From the NCBI GenBank assembly GCA_031281855.1, contig JAITEW010000312.1, positions 1-11,597 on the forward strand: 11,597 bases of DNA. Reading direction: 5' to 3'. Within the stretch, counting starts at the first letter, position 1. Every line of letters begins with the position of its first letter. Position numbers and translations under genes: made by a program. Below the pieces are notes generated by a model that worked only from the letters and a program-made list of their open reading frames with translations, had not been told where the DNA came from and did not search any database. Of the stretch, positions 1 to 6,472 are shown piece after piece. The stretch comes from Treponema sp. (GTDB taxonomy: Bacteria; Spirochaetota; Spirochaetia; Treponematales; Breznakiellaceae).

Positions 1-541
1 GCGTCAGGGATTCCAGCAGGGCGTTCTGCACCACATCGGCGCCTCCGGGACGGTAAAGGGAAATAACCGTTTCTATCTGGCGCTTTAAGGCGTCGTAAAG
101 AACCGGCTCCTCCAGCATCCGGCCAAGGGTCCCGATAAGAAGCAGGCTGCATACCGCCGAACCGGCTGCAAGGCGGAGGGTTCCCGGAAGCCGGAAGACG
201 GCCTTTCCCGGGACCCCTAAGCAGGCGGGAATTTCAGGAACCGCTGTTATCCAGGTAAAAATTCCGGTCAACAGGGTAAAGTAAAGTAAATCCCAGAGTA
301 TACCGCCTGCAGGCGCCCGGCTGATCAGGATTATTCCCAGAGTAACAATAAAATTGAGCGCCCCTGAGAGGGCAAAAGAGGCCCATGCGGTTTTGAAACC
401 AAACCGGTATGAAGCTATGCCCAGGGGAACAAGGAAAAAAAAGACAGGAAAACCGCTCCGGGAAAAAACCACGCACGCTGCGGCGCAGACGCACGCAGGC
501 AGCAATGCGGTTTTCCCCCTTTCAGGCGCCGGGAATTCCAT
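1..541 (-). CDS. Polytopic membrane protein, C-terminus cut off by window edge; possible DUF2232/YybS-like
   Basis: An open frame on the minus strand starts at ATG 541 and runs out of the window, leaving 180 visible residues. It begins 16 bp after the rpsR stop codon, so it is probably the fourth gene of the rpsF operon. There is no clear ribosome binding site. The visible part is strongly hydrophobic, with about four or five membrane segments near residues 12-26, 31-45, 53-74, 82-100 and 122-137. A more polar stretch rich in Leu and Glu follows. I do not recognise a catalytic motif. In Bacillus the gene after rpsR is a DUF2232 membrane protein (YybS), so position and topology suggest a relative of that family. 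This is inference from context; the sequence itself shows only a multi-pass membrane protein. Confidence 0.7.
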   Translation of the reverse strand, partial: MEFPAPERGKTALLPACVCAAACVVFSRSGFPVFFFLVPLGIASYRFGFKTAWASFALSGALNFIVTLGIILISRAPAGGILWDLLYFTLLTGIFTWITAVPEIPACLGVPGKAVFRLPGTLRLAAGSAVCSLLLIGTLGRMLEEPVLYDALKRQIETVISLYRPGGADVVQNALLESLT

Positions 542-557
542 AAAAACAGCGGCAGCT

Positions 558-881
558 TTATTCTGCCACAAAAGGAAGAAGCGCGATTATCCGGGCCCGT
601 TTTATCGCAAGCGCCAGGGCGCGCTGGTGTTTGGAACAGGTTCCGGTAATCCGCCTGGGAAGGATCTTCCCCCGTTCGGTGATAAAACGCCGCAGGGTGT
701 CGGCGTCTTTGTAGTCTATTTTCAGTTTCTGGGTGCAGAATTTGCAGACCTTCTTCTTGAAATAAACCTTGCCTTTCCCGCCTCTGCCGCCTTCGCCGTC
801 GCGGCCGTCCATACCGGCGTCCATACCCCGGTCCTGCCTGGGGGGCCGCTCGCTTGATTCCATATATTTCTCATCTGACAT
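558..881 (-). CDS. rpsR: 30S ribosomal protein S18
   Basis: Small-subunit ribosomal protein S18 sits on the platform of the 30S subunit and pairs with S6. The protein is 107 residues. The S18 core starts around residue 39 and includes the KVCKFC segment (Cys46, Cys49), the ITERGKILPRRITG stretch and TCSKHQR (Cys82, His85). The Cys-x2-Cys plus Cys-x2-His set is what a zinc-binding form of S18 would show. About 38 residues rich in Gly, Arg and Asp precede the core, making it longer than the usual 75-90 residues. The ATG is preceded by a strong ribosome binding site (AAGGAG about 8 bases upstream), which supports this start and therefore the extension. It is the third gene of the rpsF-ssb-rpsR cluster, 66 bp after ssb. 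Confidence 0.95.
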   Translation of the reverse strand: MSDEKYMESSERPPRQDRGMDAGMDGRDGEGGRGGKGKVYFKKKVCKFCTQKLKIDYKDADTLRRFITERGKILPRRITGTCSKHQRALALAIKRARIIALLPFVAE

Positions 882-947
882 AGTAAGCTCCTTGAAATTT
901 CAGGCCCTTATGGCCTCTTTTGCATTTGCTTCAAAAAAACGCTTTTC

Positions 948-1388
948 CTAAAACGGAATATCATCCGCAAAACCGTCATCCCCCGCAGGTGCGGGGGCCT
1001 CGCTTCCGCCGTTGGTCCGGGTAAAGCCGCCGCCTGACGACTCGCCGGGTGAACTCCCTCCCGGAGAACCTCCCAGGAGCTGCACATTGCTTGCCACGAT
1101 TTCAACTTTCGAACGGTTCTGCCCGTCCTGCTGCCAGCGATCCTGGCGCAGTTCGCCGTCAACCCCTACGGACTTGCCTTTTATAAGGTATTTGCCCACA
1201 GCTTCTCCCTGGCGGCCCCAGAGGACGATGTCAAAAAAATTAGCCTCTTCCACCCACTGGTCGCCGTTCTTGCGGCTCCGGTTCACGGCTATGGAGAACT
1301 TGCACACAGCCTGTCCGTTGGCGGTATATTTCAATTCCGCGTCCCGGACCAGCCTGCCGACCAGAACTACATGGTTAATATCCGCCAT
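948..1388 (-). CDS. ssb: Single-stranded DNA-binding protein
   Basis: SSB coats single-stranded DNA during replication, recombination and repair and recruits partner enzymes through its C-terminal tip. The 146-residue protein has an OB-fold at about residues 1-105. It opens with MADINHVVLVGRL and contains FSIAVNR and the FFDIVLWGRQGEAVGKYLIKG segment typical of bacterial SSB. A Gly/Ser/Pro-rich linker follows (about 106-138), and the protein ends in the acidic tip DDIPF. Start and length match the family. It lies 6 bp after rpsF, and its ribosome binding site (AAGGA) overlaps the rpsF stop codon, which indicates tight co-expression. The rpsF-ssb-rpsR order is widely conserved in bacteria. Confidence 0.97.
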   Translation of the reverse strand: MADINHVVLVGRLVRDAELKYTANGQAVCKFSIAVNRSRKNGDQWVEEANFFDIVLWGRQGEAVGKYLIKGKSVGVDGELRQDRWQQDGQNRSKVEIVASNVQLLGGSPGGSSPGESSGGGFTRTNGGSEAPAPAGDDGFADDIPF

Positions 1389-1394
1389 ACGTCC

Positions 1395-1676
1395 TTATTC
1401 CTCCAGTTTGACAAAAAGGTACTTCAAAAGGTTGGCGTTGAGTTTGAAAATCCGGTCCATGTTCGCAATTTTATCCGGCTCAGCTTTGATGGTAAAAAGA
1501 ACGTACTTGCCGCGCCTTCTTTTTTTGATTTCATAAGCCAGATCCCTATCGCCAACCTCATCGGTTTTTTCGATAACGGCTCCGTTGTTCCCAAGGTCCG
1601 TGAGCAACTGCTCCCGGCCTGCCTTGTGCTGGTCTTCTTCCAGAGGGAAGATGACCGTCAGCTCGTACTGACGCAT
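1395..1676 (-). CDS. rpsF: 30S ribosomal protein S6
   Basis: Ribosomal protein S6 binds S18 and the central domain of 16S rRNA on the 30S platform. The 93-residue protein begins MRQYELTVIFPL, the usual S6 opening beta strand. It continues with the GDRDLAYEIKKRRRGKYVLF region, which forms the core sheet and RNA-contact surface. Length is normal for S6 (about 95-100). The ATG at 1676 has a strong ribosome binding site (AAGGAGG about 6 bases upstream). It is the first gene of the operon, preceded by a leader of roughly 95 nt with several hairpins and by a good sigma70-type promoter. Confidence 0.96.
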   Translation of the reverse strand: MRQYELTVIFPLEEDQHKAGREQLLTDLGNNGAVIEKTDEVGDRDLAYEIKKRRRGKYVLFTIKAEPDKIANMDRIFKLNANLLKYLFVKLEE

Positions 1677-1698
1677 AAGTCCTCCTTACGGACGTGAA

Positions 1699-1764
1699 CG
1701 CATCCTGATGATGCGCAGTATCCGCCCATACAGGCGGATGCTCATGGTCCGCCCTGCGGCGGAC
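1699..1764 (-). promoter_or_regulatory. Structured 5' leader of the rpsF operon with three hairpins
   Basis: Between the predicted transcription start (about 1772) and the rpsF ribosome binding site the leader has three perfect stems in a row. These are GTCCGCC/GGCGGAC at 1747-1764 with a 4-nt loop, ATCCGCC/GGCGGAT at 1720-1739 with a 6-nt loop, and CGCATC/GATGCG at 1699-1715 with a 5-nt loop. Leaders of rpsF operons in several bacteria are known to bind the S6:S18 complex and repress translation. This region is in the right place for such a control element. I did not establish that it matches the known S6:S18-binding consensus, so the regulatory role is inference while the hairpins are directly visible. 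Confidence 0.5.
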
Positions 1765-1778
1765 AAAGAGGTATATTG

Positions 1779-1807
1779 AGTATACGCAAACTGGCTATTG
1801 TGTTCAA
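1779..1807 (-). promoter_or_regulatory. Sigma70-type promoter for the rpsF-ssb-rpsR operon
   Basis: Read on the minus strand, a -35 box TTGAAC (1807-1802) is followed after exactly 17 bp by a -10 box TATACT (1784-1779). Both are close to consensus. Transcription would start near 1772, about 95 nt before the rpsF ATG. Confidence 0.7.
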
Positions 1808-1843
1808 GTACAGAGAACGAAAAAGCCGATATTTAGAGTAATT

Positions 1844-2284
1844 ATGAACAAACGCATCAATTTTGAAGATAATATATATGTAATCCTTAGCAGAATCCGC
1901 ATGATCCGGGATCTCCTGGCTCTGGACGCGGACCCCGAACTGTTTTTGGAAAAAACCCTGGACGACATCAATTTTATCGACGCTACCCTCAAAATCCTCC
2001 TTTCAGGACTGCTTGAGAACCAGTACCTTATCGAACGTGAAGAGCTTTTTAGCCATGTTTCCGAACTTGAATGGCAGTTCAGCCAGATCCTCGGGAATTT
2101 TCTGAACACCCAGGGGAATATTTCCGCCCAGGAACCCTCCCTGCGGGACAGGATTGCCATTTTGCGCGCCAGGAGCCTGGAACGGCGGAGAACCGCCGAA
2201 AACGCCGGAGCCGCGGCAGGGAGCGTCCCTGAAGAACCTGTGGTAAGTTCCGATGAAATCAGCGAGCTTCTCCGGGGTCTTTAA
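1844..2284 (+). CDS. Conserved hypothetical protein, 146 residues, helical
   Basis: I do not recognise a named family. The protein begins MNKRINFEDNIYVILSRIRMIRD and is predicted to be mostly alpha-helical. Residues 1-105 hold regularly spaced hydrophobic residues and many Glu, Asp and Leu. Residues 105-118 are very basic (an RARSLERRR stretch). An Ala/Gly/Pro/Glu linker follows, and the protein ends in a short amphipathic segment, SDEISELLRGL. It has no signal peptide or membrane segment, so it is probably cytoplasmic. The gene is divergent from the rpsF operon with about 167 bp between the two start codons. Only a weak ribosome binding site precedes ATG 1844. A small hypothetical gene in this place beside rpsF fits my memory of Treponema gene order, but no function can be given. 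Confidence 0.75.
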   Translation: MNKRINFEDNIYVILSRIRMIRDLLALDADPELFLEKTLDDINFIDATLKILLSGLLENQYLIEREELFSHVSELEWQFSQILGNFLNTQGNISAQEPSLRDRIAILRARSLERRRTAENAGAAAGSVPEEPVVSSDEISELLRGL

Positions 2285-2291
2285 GAGCCTG

Positions 2292-2310
2292 CCGCACTTG
2301 CGGGTTTTTT
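2292..2310 (+). terminator. Weak intrinsic terminator after the hypothetical gene
   Basis: A 4-bp stem CCGC/GCGG (2292-2303) with loop ACTT is followed by one G and six T residues (2305-2310). The stem is short, so termination would be inefficient. The T run also takes part in a competing longer hairpin that starts at 2301. Confidence 0.4.
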
Positions 2311-2333
2311 GCGTAAACATGCAAAAAATCCCG
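2301..2333 (+). promoter_or_regulatory. Long hairpin overlapping the weak terminator, upstream of rsmD
   Basis: CGGG plus T6 plus GCGT (2301-2314) can pair with ATGC plus A6 and CCCG (2319-2333) around an AAAC loop, with one G-U pair and one bulged T at 2329. It uses the last bases of the 2292-2303 stem and the whole T run, so the two structures cannot form together. It ends 15 bp before the rsmD start codon chosen here. Confidence 0.45.
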
Positions 2334-2347
2334 ATTATAGGGTTCCT

Positions 2348-2896
2348 ATGAGAATCACCGGCGGAAGCCTTCTGGGGCGGCAGGTAAAAGTCCCCGAAGG
2401 GGTAATCAGGCCCGCGATGGACCGGATGCGGGAGTCTGTTTTCGCCAGCCTCGGAGACCTTTCCGGCCTGTCGTTCCTGGATCTTTTTACCGGATCCGGC
2501 ATTATAGCCCTGGAAGCGGCTTCCCGCGGCGCTGCGTATGTGGAAGCTGTGGAAATGGACCCGGTAAAGCGGAAAACCCTCCTTGAAAACGTGAAAATTT
2601 CCCCTGTACGGATAAACTGCCGCTTTATGGCCGCTGAACTCTATGTAAAACGGGCTAAACGCCGGTTTGACTTCGTGTTTTGCGATCCCCCTTTTCCTTA
2701 CAGGTACAAATGGGATCTAATAGAAAAAATCGCGCGTTCCCCGCTTATGGGGGAAGGATCGAGGCTTCTGCTCCACCGCCCCAGGGAGGACTTCCATGAC
2801 GGAAAGCTTCCTTTCCTTGAAAAAACCGGTTCCAAAGAATACGGCCGTTCTGTAGTTGATCTATTTTATTTTACAAAAAATGGAGATTTTGCATAA
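2348..2896 (+). CDS. rsmD: 16S rRNA (guanine(966)-N(2))-methyltransferase RsmD
   Basis: RsmD uses S-adenosylmethionine to methylate G966 of 16S rRNA in the assembled small subunit. The 182-residue protein opens MRITGGSLLGRQVKVPEG, matching the usual RsmD N-terminus, and has the RPAMDRMRESVF block (21-32) typical of the family. The SAM-binding loop is LDLFTGSG (44-51), and the acidic end of the next strand is AVEMD (67-71). The catalytic DPPF motif is at 113-116. I chose ATG 2348 over an in-frame TTG at 2309 because family members begin at this MRI and an AGGG sits upstream. The TTG also lies inside a hairpin. It may be co-transcribed with the gene before it. Length and motifs are normal; the family includes related rRNA and DNA methylases, but RsmD is the best fit. 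Confidence 0.92.
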   Translation: MRITGGSLLGRQVKVPEGVIRPAMDRMRESVFASLGDLSGLSFLDLFTGSGIIALEAASRGAAYVEAVEMDPVKRKTLLENVKISPVRINCRFMAAELYVKRAKRRFDFVFCDPPFPYRYKWDLIEKIARSPLMGEGSRLLLHRPREDFHDGKLPFLEKTGSKEYGRSVVDLFYFTKNGDFA

Positions 2897-2897
2897 A

Positions 2898-2940
2898 ATA
2901 GTATTGTATTTTTTTCCAAAATAGTTGATACTATTACTAT
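2898..2940. repeat. Cluster of four ATAGT/ACTAT half-sites overlapping a promoter
   Basis: ATAGT occurs at 2898-2902 and 2921-2925 and its complement ACTAT at 2930-2934 and 2936-2940. The middle pair forms an inverted repeat with a 4-bp spacer, and ATAGTAT (2898) with ATACTAT (2928) gives a longer one. The cluster covers the candidate promoter of the TPR gene pair and looks like an operator. Confidence 0.4.
2904..2932 (+). promoter_or_regulatory. Candidate promoter for the TPR gene pair
   Basis: TTGTAT (2904-2909), a 17-bp spacer and GATACT (2927-2932) give a plausible but imperfect sigma70-type promoter. Transcription would begin about 15 nt before ATG 2954. The surrounding AT-rich stretch is unlike the neighbouring coding sequence, which supports a regulatory role. 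Confidence 0.4.
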
Positions 2941-2953
2941 AGACAGGCCGGAA

Positions 2954-3295
2954 ATGGATTATAAAAAAGTTTTAGAAAGTAAAAGCAGCCAAAGCGCTTT
3001 TATAAAAACTACTGTCAAAGTACCCATTGACGGAGCTCAGAAAGCGGCTCTAAACCGGAAAGGCAACAGCCTTTACAACTCAGGAGACATAGAGGGGGCA
3101 AAACGCATCTATCTGACTACAGGATATTCGGACGGCCTTATCCGAATCGGCGATTACTATAAGTCCAAAGGACGGATGCTGGACGCCCTGCGGATGTATT
3201 GGATTGCGCCGGATCACAATAAAGCGGAACCCATCATTAGACAACTATCGGTAATTATACAAAACTTAATTGAAGAAGGGAATTCCAATGAGTGA
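2954..3295 (+). CDS. Hypothetical helical protein, 113 residues, TPR-like
   Basis: I do not recognise a named family. The segment from about residue 30 (AALNRKGNSLYNSGDIEGAKRIYLTTGYSDGLIRIGDYYKSKGRMLDALRMYWIA, shown here only as the region 32-84) has the spacing of TPR helices. Gly/Tyr/Ala positions recur about every 34 residues. The first 28 residues are polar with several Lys and Ser. There is no signal peptide or membrane segment. The gene overlaps the following TPR gene by 8 bp (ATGAGTGA holds both the start and the stop), so the two are translationally coupled and probably act together. The start ATG 2954 has only a modest ribosome binding site. A scaffolding role is suggested by the fold alone. 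Confidence 0.7.
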   Translation: MDYKKVLESKSSQSAFIKTTVKVPIDGAQKAALNRKGNSLYNSGDIEGAKRIYLTTGYSDGLIRIGDYYKSKGRMLDALRMYWIAPDHNKAEPIIRQLSVIIQNLIEEGNSNE

Positions 3296-4478
3296 AGTTA
3301 TGAACGATTTTTCCGCCCTGGGGGAAACCCTGGAAGACAGAAAAAGAACCCCTATCCAGGACAAGGAAGAAAAAGACAGCCTGGAAAACTCGCAGAACCA
3401 TCAGGAATTGATTGAAATATCCGACCTTTCAAAAAAGGGCTATCTGTTTTTAAAGGAAAACAGAATCGACGATGCTGTGGACTGTTTTTGCCAGATCCTT
3501 GAGATTGACGACAACAACAACTACGCCCTCGTCGGCATGGGGGACGCTACCCGCAAACGCGGGGCGTACCGCGAGGCGGTAAACTACTACCAGCGCTGCC
3601 TTTCCCGCCATCCGGGAAACAATTACGCCCTTTTCGGCCTTGCGGACTGTTACAAGGCTCTGAACCAGTACCATAGGGCCATAGAAATCTGGGAACAGTA
3701 CCTCCTGCACGATGACAAAAACATCACGGTCCTGACCCGGGTGGCCGACGCATACCGGAAAGTCCGGGATTTCAAGCGCTCCAAGGCGGTATACCTCAGG
3801 GTGCTGGAAATGGAGGCCCAGAACCCCTACGCCATTATCGGGCTCGGGCACCTGCATTACGATTTCAGGGAATACCGGGACGCCCTGTTTTACTGGGAAA
3901 AGATGGTGGAAATGAACAAGGAAAGGGTGGACATACGGGTCCTCACTTCCATAGGAAACTGCCACCGGAAGCTCAAGACCTTTGAAGACGGCATCGTTTA
4001 TTTTGAAAAAGCCCTGCTCAGGGATCCCCGCAATTTTTACGCCCTCTTCGGCCTTGCGGACTGCTACCGGGGGCTGAACCAGCAGCACCGTTCCATGGAA
4101 TACTGGAACCGCATCCTTGAGCAGGACCCCCAGAACAAGGTGATCCTTACCAGAGCGGGGGACGCATGCCGCAATCTGGGGGATTACGACAAGGCCGTGG
4201 ACTACTACCAGCGGGCGCTGAACATTGAATTTGACACCTACGCGGTCCTGGGCCTGGCGGTAGTGGCCAAAGTCCAGGGCAAATATGACGAAGCCGCAGG
4301 GTCCCTCCGCAGGCTCATCCAGCAGGACCCCAAGAACTACCGCCTCTATGTGGAACTGGCGGACTGCCTGCTCAGAAAAGGCGAACGCCACCAGGCCGTG
4401 GAAGTCCTGGAAGAATTCCAGCGCCAGGGCATACGGAACAGCACGGTTATGGAACTGCTGGAACGGATCCGCATCTAA
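3288..4478 (+). CDS. TPR-repeat protein, 396 residues
   Basis: This is a protein-interaction scaffold made of about ten tetratricopeptide repeats from residue 48 to the C-terminus. The first 45 residues are polar and charged, likely disordered, and there is no signal peptide, so it is probably cytoplasmic. Repeats show the standard small-residue and aromatic pattern, for example ALFGLADCYKALNQYHRAIE. Residues 85-205 and 223-343 are clearly related, offset by exactly 138 residues (four TPRs): the YALFGLADCY segments at 113 and 251 are near identical. I chose ATG 3288 because AGAAGGG lies 7 bases before it; an in-frame TTG at 3270 lacks such a site. It overlaps the preceding small gene and lies 6 bp before rlmN. 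Partner and substrate are unknown. Confidence 0.85.
   Translation: MSEVMNDFSALGETLEDRKRTPIQDKEEKDSLENSQNHQELIEISDLSKKGYLFLKENRIDDAVDCFCQILEIDDNNNYALVGMGDATRKRGAYREAVNYYQRCLSRHPGNNYALFGLADCYKALNQYHRAIEIWEQYLLHDDKNITVLTRVADAYRKVRDFKRSKAVYLRVLEMEAQNPYAIIGLGHLHYDFREYRDALFYWEKMVEMNKERVDIRVLTSIGNCHRKLKTFEDGIVYFEKALLRDPRNFYALFGLADCYRGLNQQHRSMEYWNRILEQDPQNKVILTRAGDACRNLGDYDKAVDYYQRALNIEFDTYAVLGLAVVAKVQGKYDEAAGSLRRLIQQDPKNYRLYVELADCLLRKGERHQAVEVLEEFQRQGIRNSTVMELLERIRI
3540..4316 (+). repeat. Internal duplication of a four-TPR block (138-residue period)
   Basis: The segments 3540-3902 and 3954-4316 encode aligned blocks of about 121 residues offset by 414 bp. Shared DNA such as TTCGGCCTTGCGGACTG recurs at 3633 and 4047. 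This points to a past tandem duplication of four TPRs within the gene. Confidence 0.75.
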
Positions 4479-4484
4479 AACCCT

Positions 4485-5510
4485 ATGGAAACAAAGCCTG
4501 CCCTGGCAGGGCTCTTCCCCGGGGAAATAGCGGAACTTCTTAAACCCCTCCAGCCTTTCAGGGCCGGCCAGATCCACCAGTGGATTTGCAAAGGCGCCGT
4601 ATCCTTTGCGGACATGAACAACCTTCCCGCTGCGCTGCGGGATGAACTGGAAAGACGTTTCAGGCTCTTTTCCGGCAGCGTAAGCGCGGAACTTGAAGAC
4701 CCGGACGGTACTGTCAAATTCCGGATAAGCTTTGAGGATTCGGTTAAAATCGAATCCGTGATACTTGCCAGCAGTGAAGGCAGGAAAACAGCCTGCCTTT
4801 CGACCCAGGCCGGCTGCCCTATAGGCTGTGTTTTCTGCAAAACCGGGCAGATGGGCTTTACGCGGGACCTGAGTTCCAGGGAAATCATTGAGGAACTGCT
4901 TTTCCTCACGCGAAGAGAACGGGGCATATCCCACATAGTCATTATGGGCATGGGGGAACCTCTGCTTAACCTCAAGGAACTCCGCAGGGCTGTAGCGTAT
5001 TTTACCGATATCCTTAAGATCTCCAAACGCCGCATCACCCTTTCTACCAGCGGCGTTACCGGGGGCATATGGGATTTTACGGACAACGGCCCTGATATAC
5101 GCCTGGCCCTTTCGCTTACCACAGGACGGCAGGAATTGAGGGAACGGCTTATGCCCGTAGCCCAATCCAACCCCCTGGCTGAACTCAAGGAAAGCCTTAT
5201 GTATTACCAGCAAAAACGGAAACGGCGGATTACCCTGGAAGCGGTCCTCCTTGGAGGCGTCAACACCACCCCTGCGGACGCCGCGGCCCTGGCGGGTTTC
5301 GCCCGGGGCCTCGACGCGGTAGTAAACCTCATCCCCTGGAACCCCGTGGACGGCCTGTGTTTCGAAGGCAAACCCCTCCGTTCCCCGGGGGCCGCGGAAA
5401 CCGCAGGATTCGCGTCGGCGCTGAAAGAGAAGGGCCTTAACGTTACGTTCAGGTACAAAAAAGGCCGCGGCGTCCTGGGAGCCTGCGGGCAGTTGGGGCA
5501 GCAGGAATAA
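4485..5510 (+). CDS. rlmN: Dual-specificity 23S rRNA A2503 / tRNA methyltransferase RlmN (radical SAM)
   Basis: RlmN is a radical-SAM enzyme that places a C2 methyl group on A2503 of 23S rRNA and A37 of certain tRNAs. The 341-residue protein has the iron-sulfur motif Cys111-x3-Cys115-x2-Cys118 and the GMGEP motif (155-159). Glu90 and Cys104 align with the conserved Glu and the first catalytic Cys of the E. coli enzyme. NLIPWNP lies in the C-terminal part, and the second catalytic Cys is Cys334 in ACGQL. The stretch before that cysteine reads GRGVLGACGQL, whereas most members have a form of GxDIxAACGQL, so the local loop diverges. Paralogue Cfr shares the same motifs, but chromosomal placement beside rsmD favours RlmN. 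The start is 6 bp after the TPR gene with a weak ribosome binding site, suggesting coupling. Confidence 0.92.
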   Translation: METKPALAGLFPGEIAELLKPLQPFRAGQIHQWICKGAVSFADMNNLPAALRDELERRFRLFSGSVSAELEDPDGTVKFRISFEDSVKIESVILASSEGRKTACLSTQAGCPIGCVFCKTGQMGFTRDLSSREIIEELLFLTRRERGISHIVIMGMGEPLLNLKELRRAVAYFTDILKISKRRITLSTSGVTGGIWDFTDNGPDIRLALSLTTGRQELRERLMPVAQSNPLAELKESLMYYQQKRKRRITLEAVLLGGVNTTPADAAALAGFARGLDAVVNLIPWNPVDGLCFEGKPLRSPGAAETAGFASALKEKGLNVTFRYKKGRGVLGACGQLGQQE

Positions 5511-5524
5511 GCCCTGTACGCGGG

Positions 5525-6472
5525 TCAAAGGACCAGGGACACCGCAATCTGGACAAAGCCGATAAGGGCGCCCAAAATAGCGCCGAATACGTTTATCCAC
5601 TTGAGCTGTCCCGCCATAACATCCAGGACAATACGTTCAACCTTGATCATATCGAGAGAATCGATGCGTTCTGAAACAAGGCTCCGGATATTCACCGTAG
5701 TAAGGATGGCTTCGATCTGCTCATCCGCGGTAGCGAGTATCCTGGATGCGAGAAAACCGTCAAGTTTTTCCTTTTCTTCCTGTTTAAGGGAAAAGATCTT
5801 TTCGAGCGTGTAATCCGGCCGTTTTTCCGGGAACCTGCGGATCTCTTCTTCCAAAATCGAAAGGATTTTGGCTTCCGTTTCCGGGGACATGAGGAGTTCG
5901 TCCAGACGGACAAGAAGATCCTCGATAATCTCGGGCATCTTTTCTTCCAGGGTCCTGTCGTACTGGGCAGCGGAAACGAAAAAACGCTGGAACACGTTCA
6001 GCTTGAGAATCGCCTGGGAAAGGAACAGCCTGCCCTGGGTCTCCAGAACCAGGCGTATATCCCGGCGTTTCAAAAAATCAACAACCATATCCGCCGCTTT
6101 GGGGTAGATCGCCTCGGCGCCTGTAAGGACTATGCCGGAAACGGCGCCGTTCCAGAGCGAAGGCGGAAGGGAAAGAAATTTCGCAGTGTACTCAGAAAGG
6201 GATTTTTGGACCTGCTCCTTCACCTGCTGATGCGCAAGGCGTTCCCTGACAATTTCCGGCGTTAAAAGCTCGCGCTCCACCATACGGCCGATGCTGTCCG
6301 CCAGTTTATGGCGCTCCCTGGGAAGCACCCCGGGGGTAAAGGGAACACGTATCCCGAAGATCCTTTTTTCACCTAAAGGACGGAAAAGCATCTTGATAGC
6401 TATGGCGTTAGTGATATAACCGATAAAAGCGCCTATAAGAGGCGGGATTGTCCAGAAAACAAAGATGTTCAT
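5525..6472 (-). CDS. DUF445-family membrane protein
   Basis: The 315-residue protein begins with a membrane segment that carries the GYITNAIAIKMLFRPLG motif (residues 18-34) and then the PFTPGVLPRER motif (44-53). Both are hallmarks of the DUF445 family (YheB-like). A long amphipathic helical middle (about 55-285), rich in Leu, Glu and Arg, resembles coiled-coil or lipid-interacting helices. The end is a second membrane segment (about 292-314, GAILGALIGFVQIAVSLVL). Both termini are therefore anchored in the inner membrane. Biochemical function of the family is not known to me. Its start codon overlaps the stop of the upstream lipoprotein gene (ATGA), so the two are coupled. It converges with rlmN with only 14 bp between stop codons and no clear terminator. 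Confidence 0.88.
   Translation of the reverse strand: MNIFVFWTIPPLIGAFIGYITNAIAIKMLFRPLGEKRIFGIRVPFTPGVLPRERHKLADSIGRMVERELLTPEIVRERLAHQQVKEQVQKSLSEYTAKFLSLPPSLWNGAVSGIVLTGAEAIYPKAADMVVDFLKRRDIRLVLETQGRLFLSQAILKLNVFQRFFVSAAQYDRTLEEKMPEIIEDLLVRLDELLMSPETEAKILSILEEEIRRFPEKRPDYTLEKIFSLKQEEKEKLDGFLASRILATADEQIEAILTTVNIRSLVSERIDSLDMIKVERIVLDVMAGQLKWINVFGAILGALIGFVQIAVSLVL

Noticed and set aside
354..857. Plus-strand frame of 167 codons opposite rpsR and the truncated membrane protein.
   Set aside because: Antisense to rpsR, which is certain, with no coding character.
4485..5510. Cfr-type antibiotic resistance methyltransferase instead of RlmN.
   Set aside because: The motifs are shared, but the gene sits in a housekeeping cluster beside rsmD with no mobile elements, so RlmN is the simpler reading.
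5511..5524. Shared terminator between the convergent rlmN and DUF445 genes.
   Set aside because: The 14-bp gap and its flanks show no stable stem followed by a T run on either strand.
3450..5600. 716-codon open frame on the minus strand opposite the TPR and rlmN genes.
   Set aside because: It lies fully antisense to two well-supported genes, has no recognisable domain and is low-quality protein sequence. Long antisense frames arise from the codon bias of the real strand.
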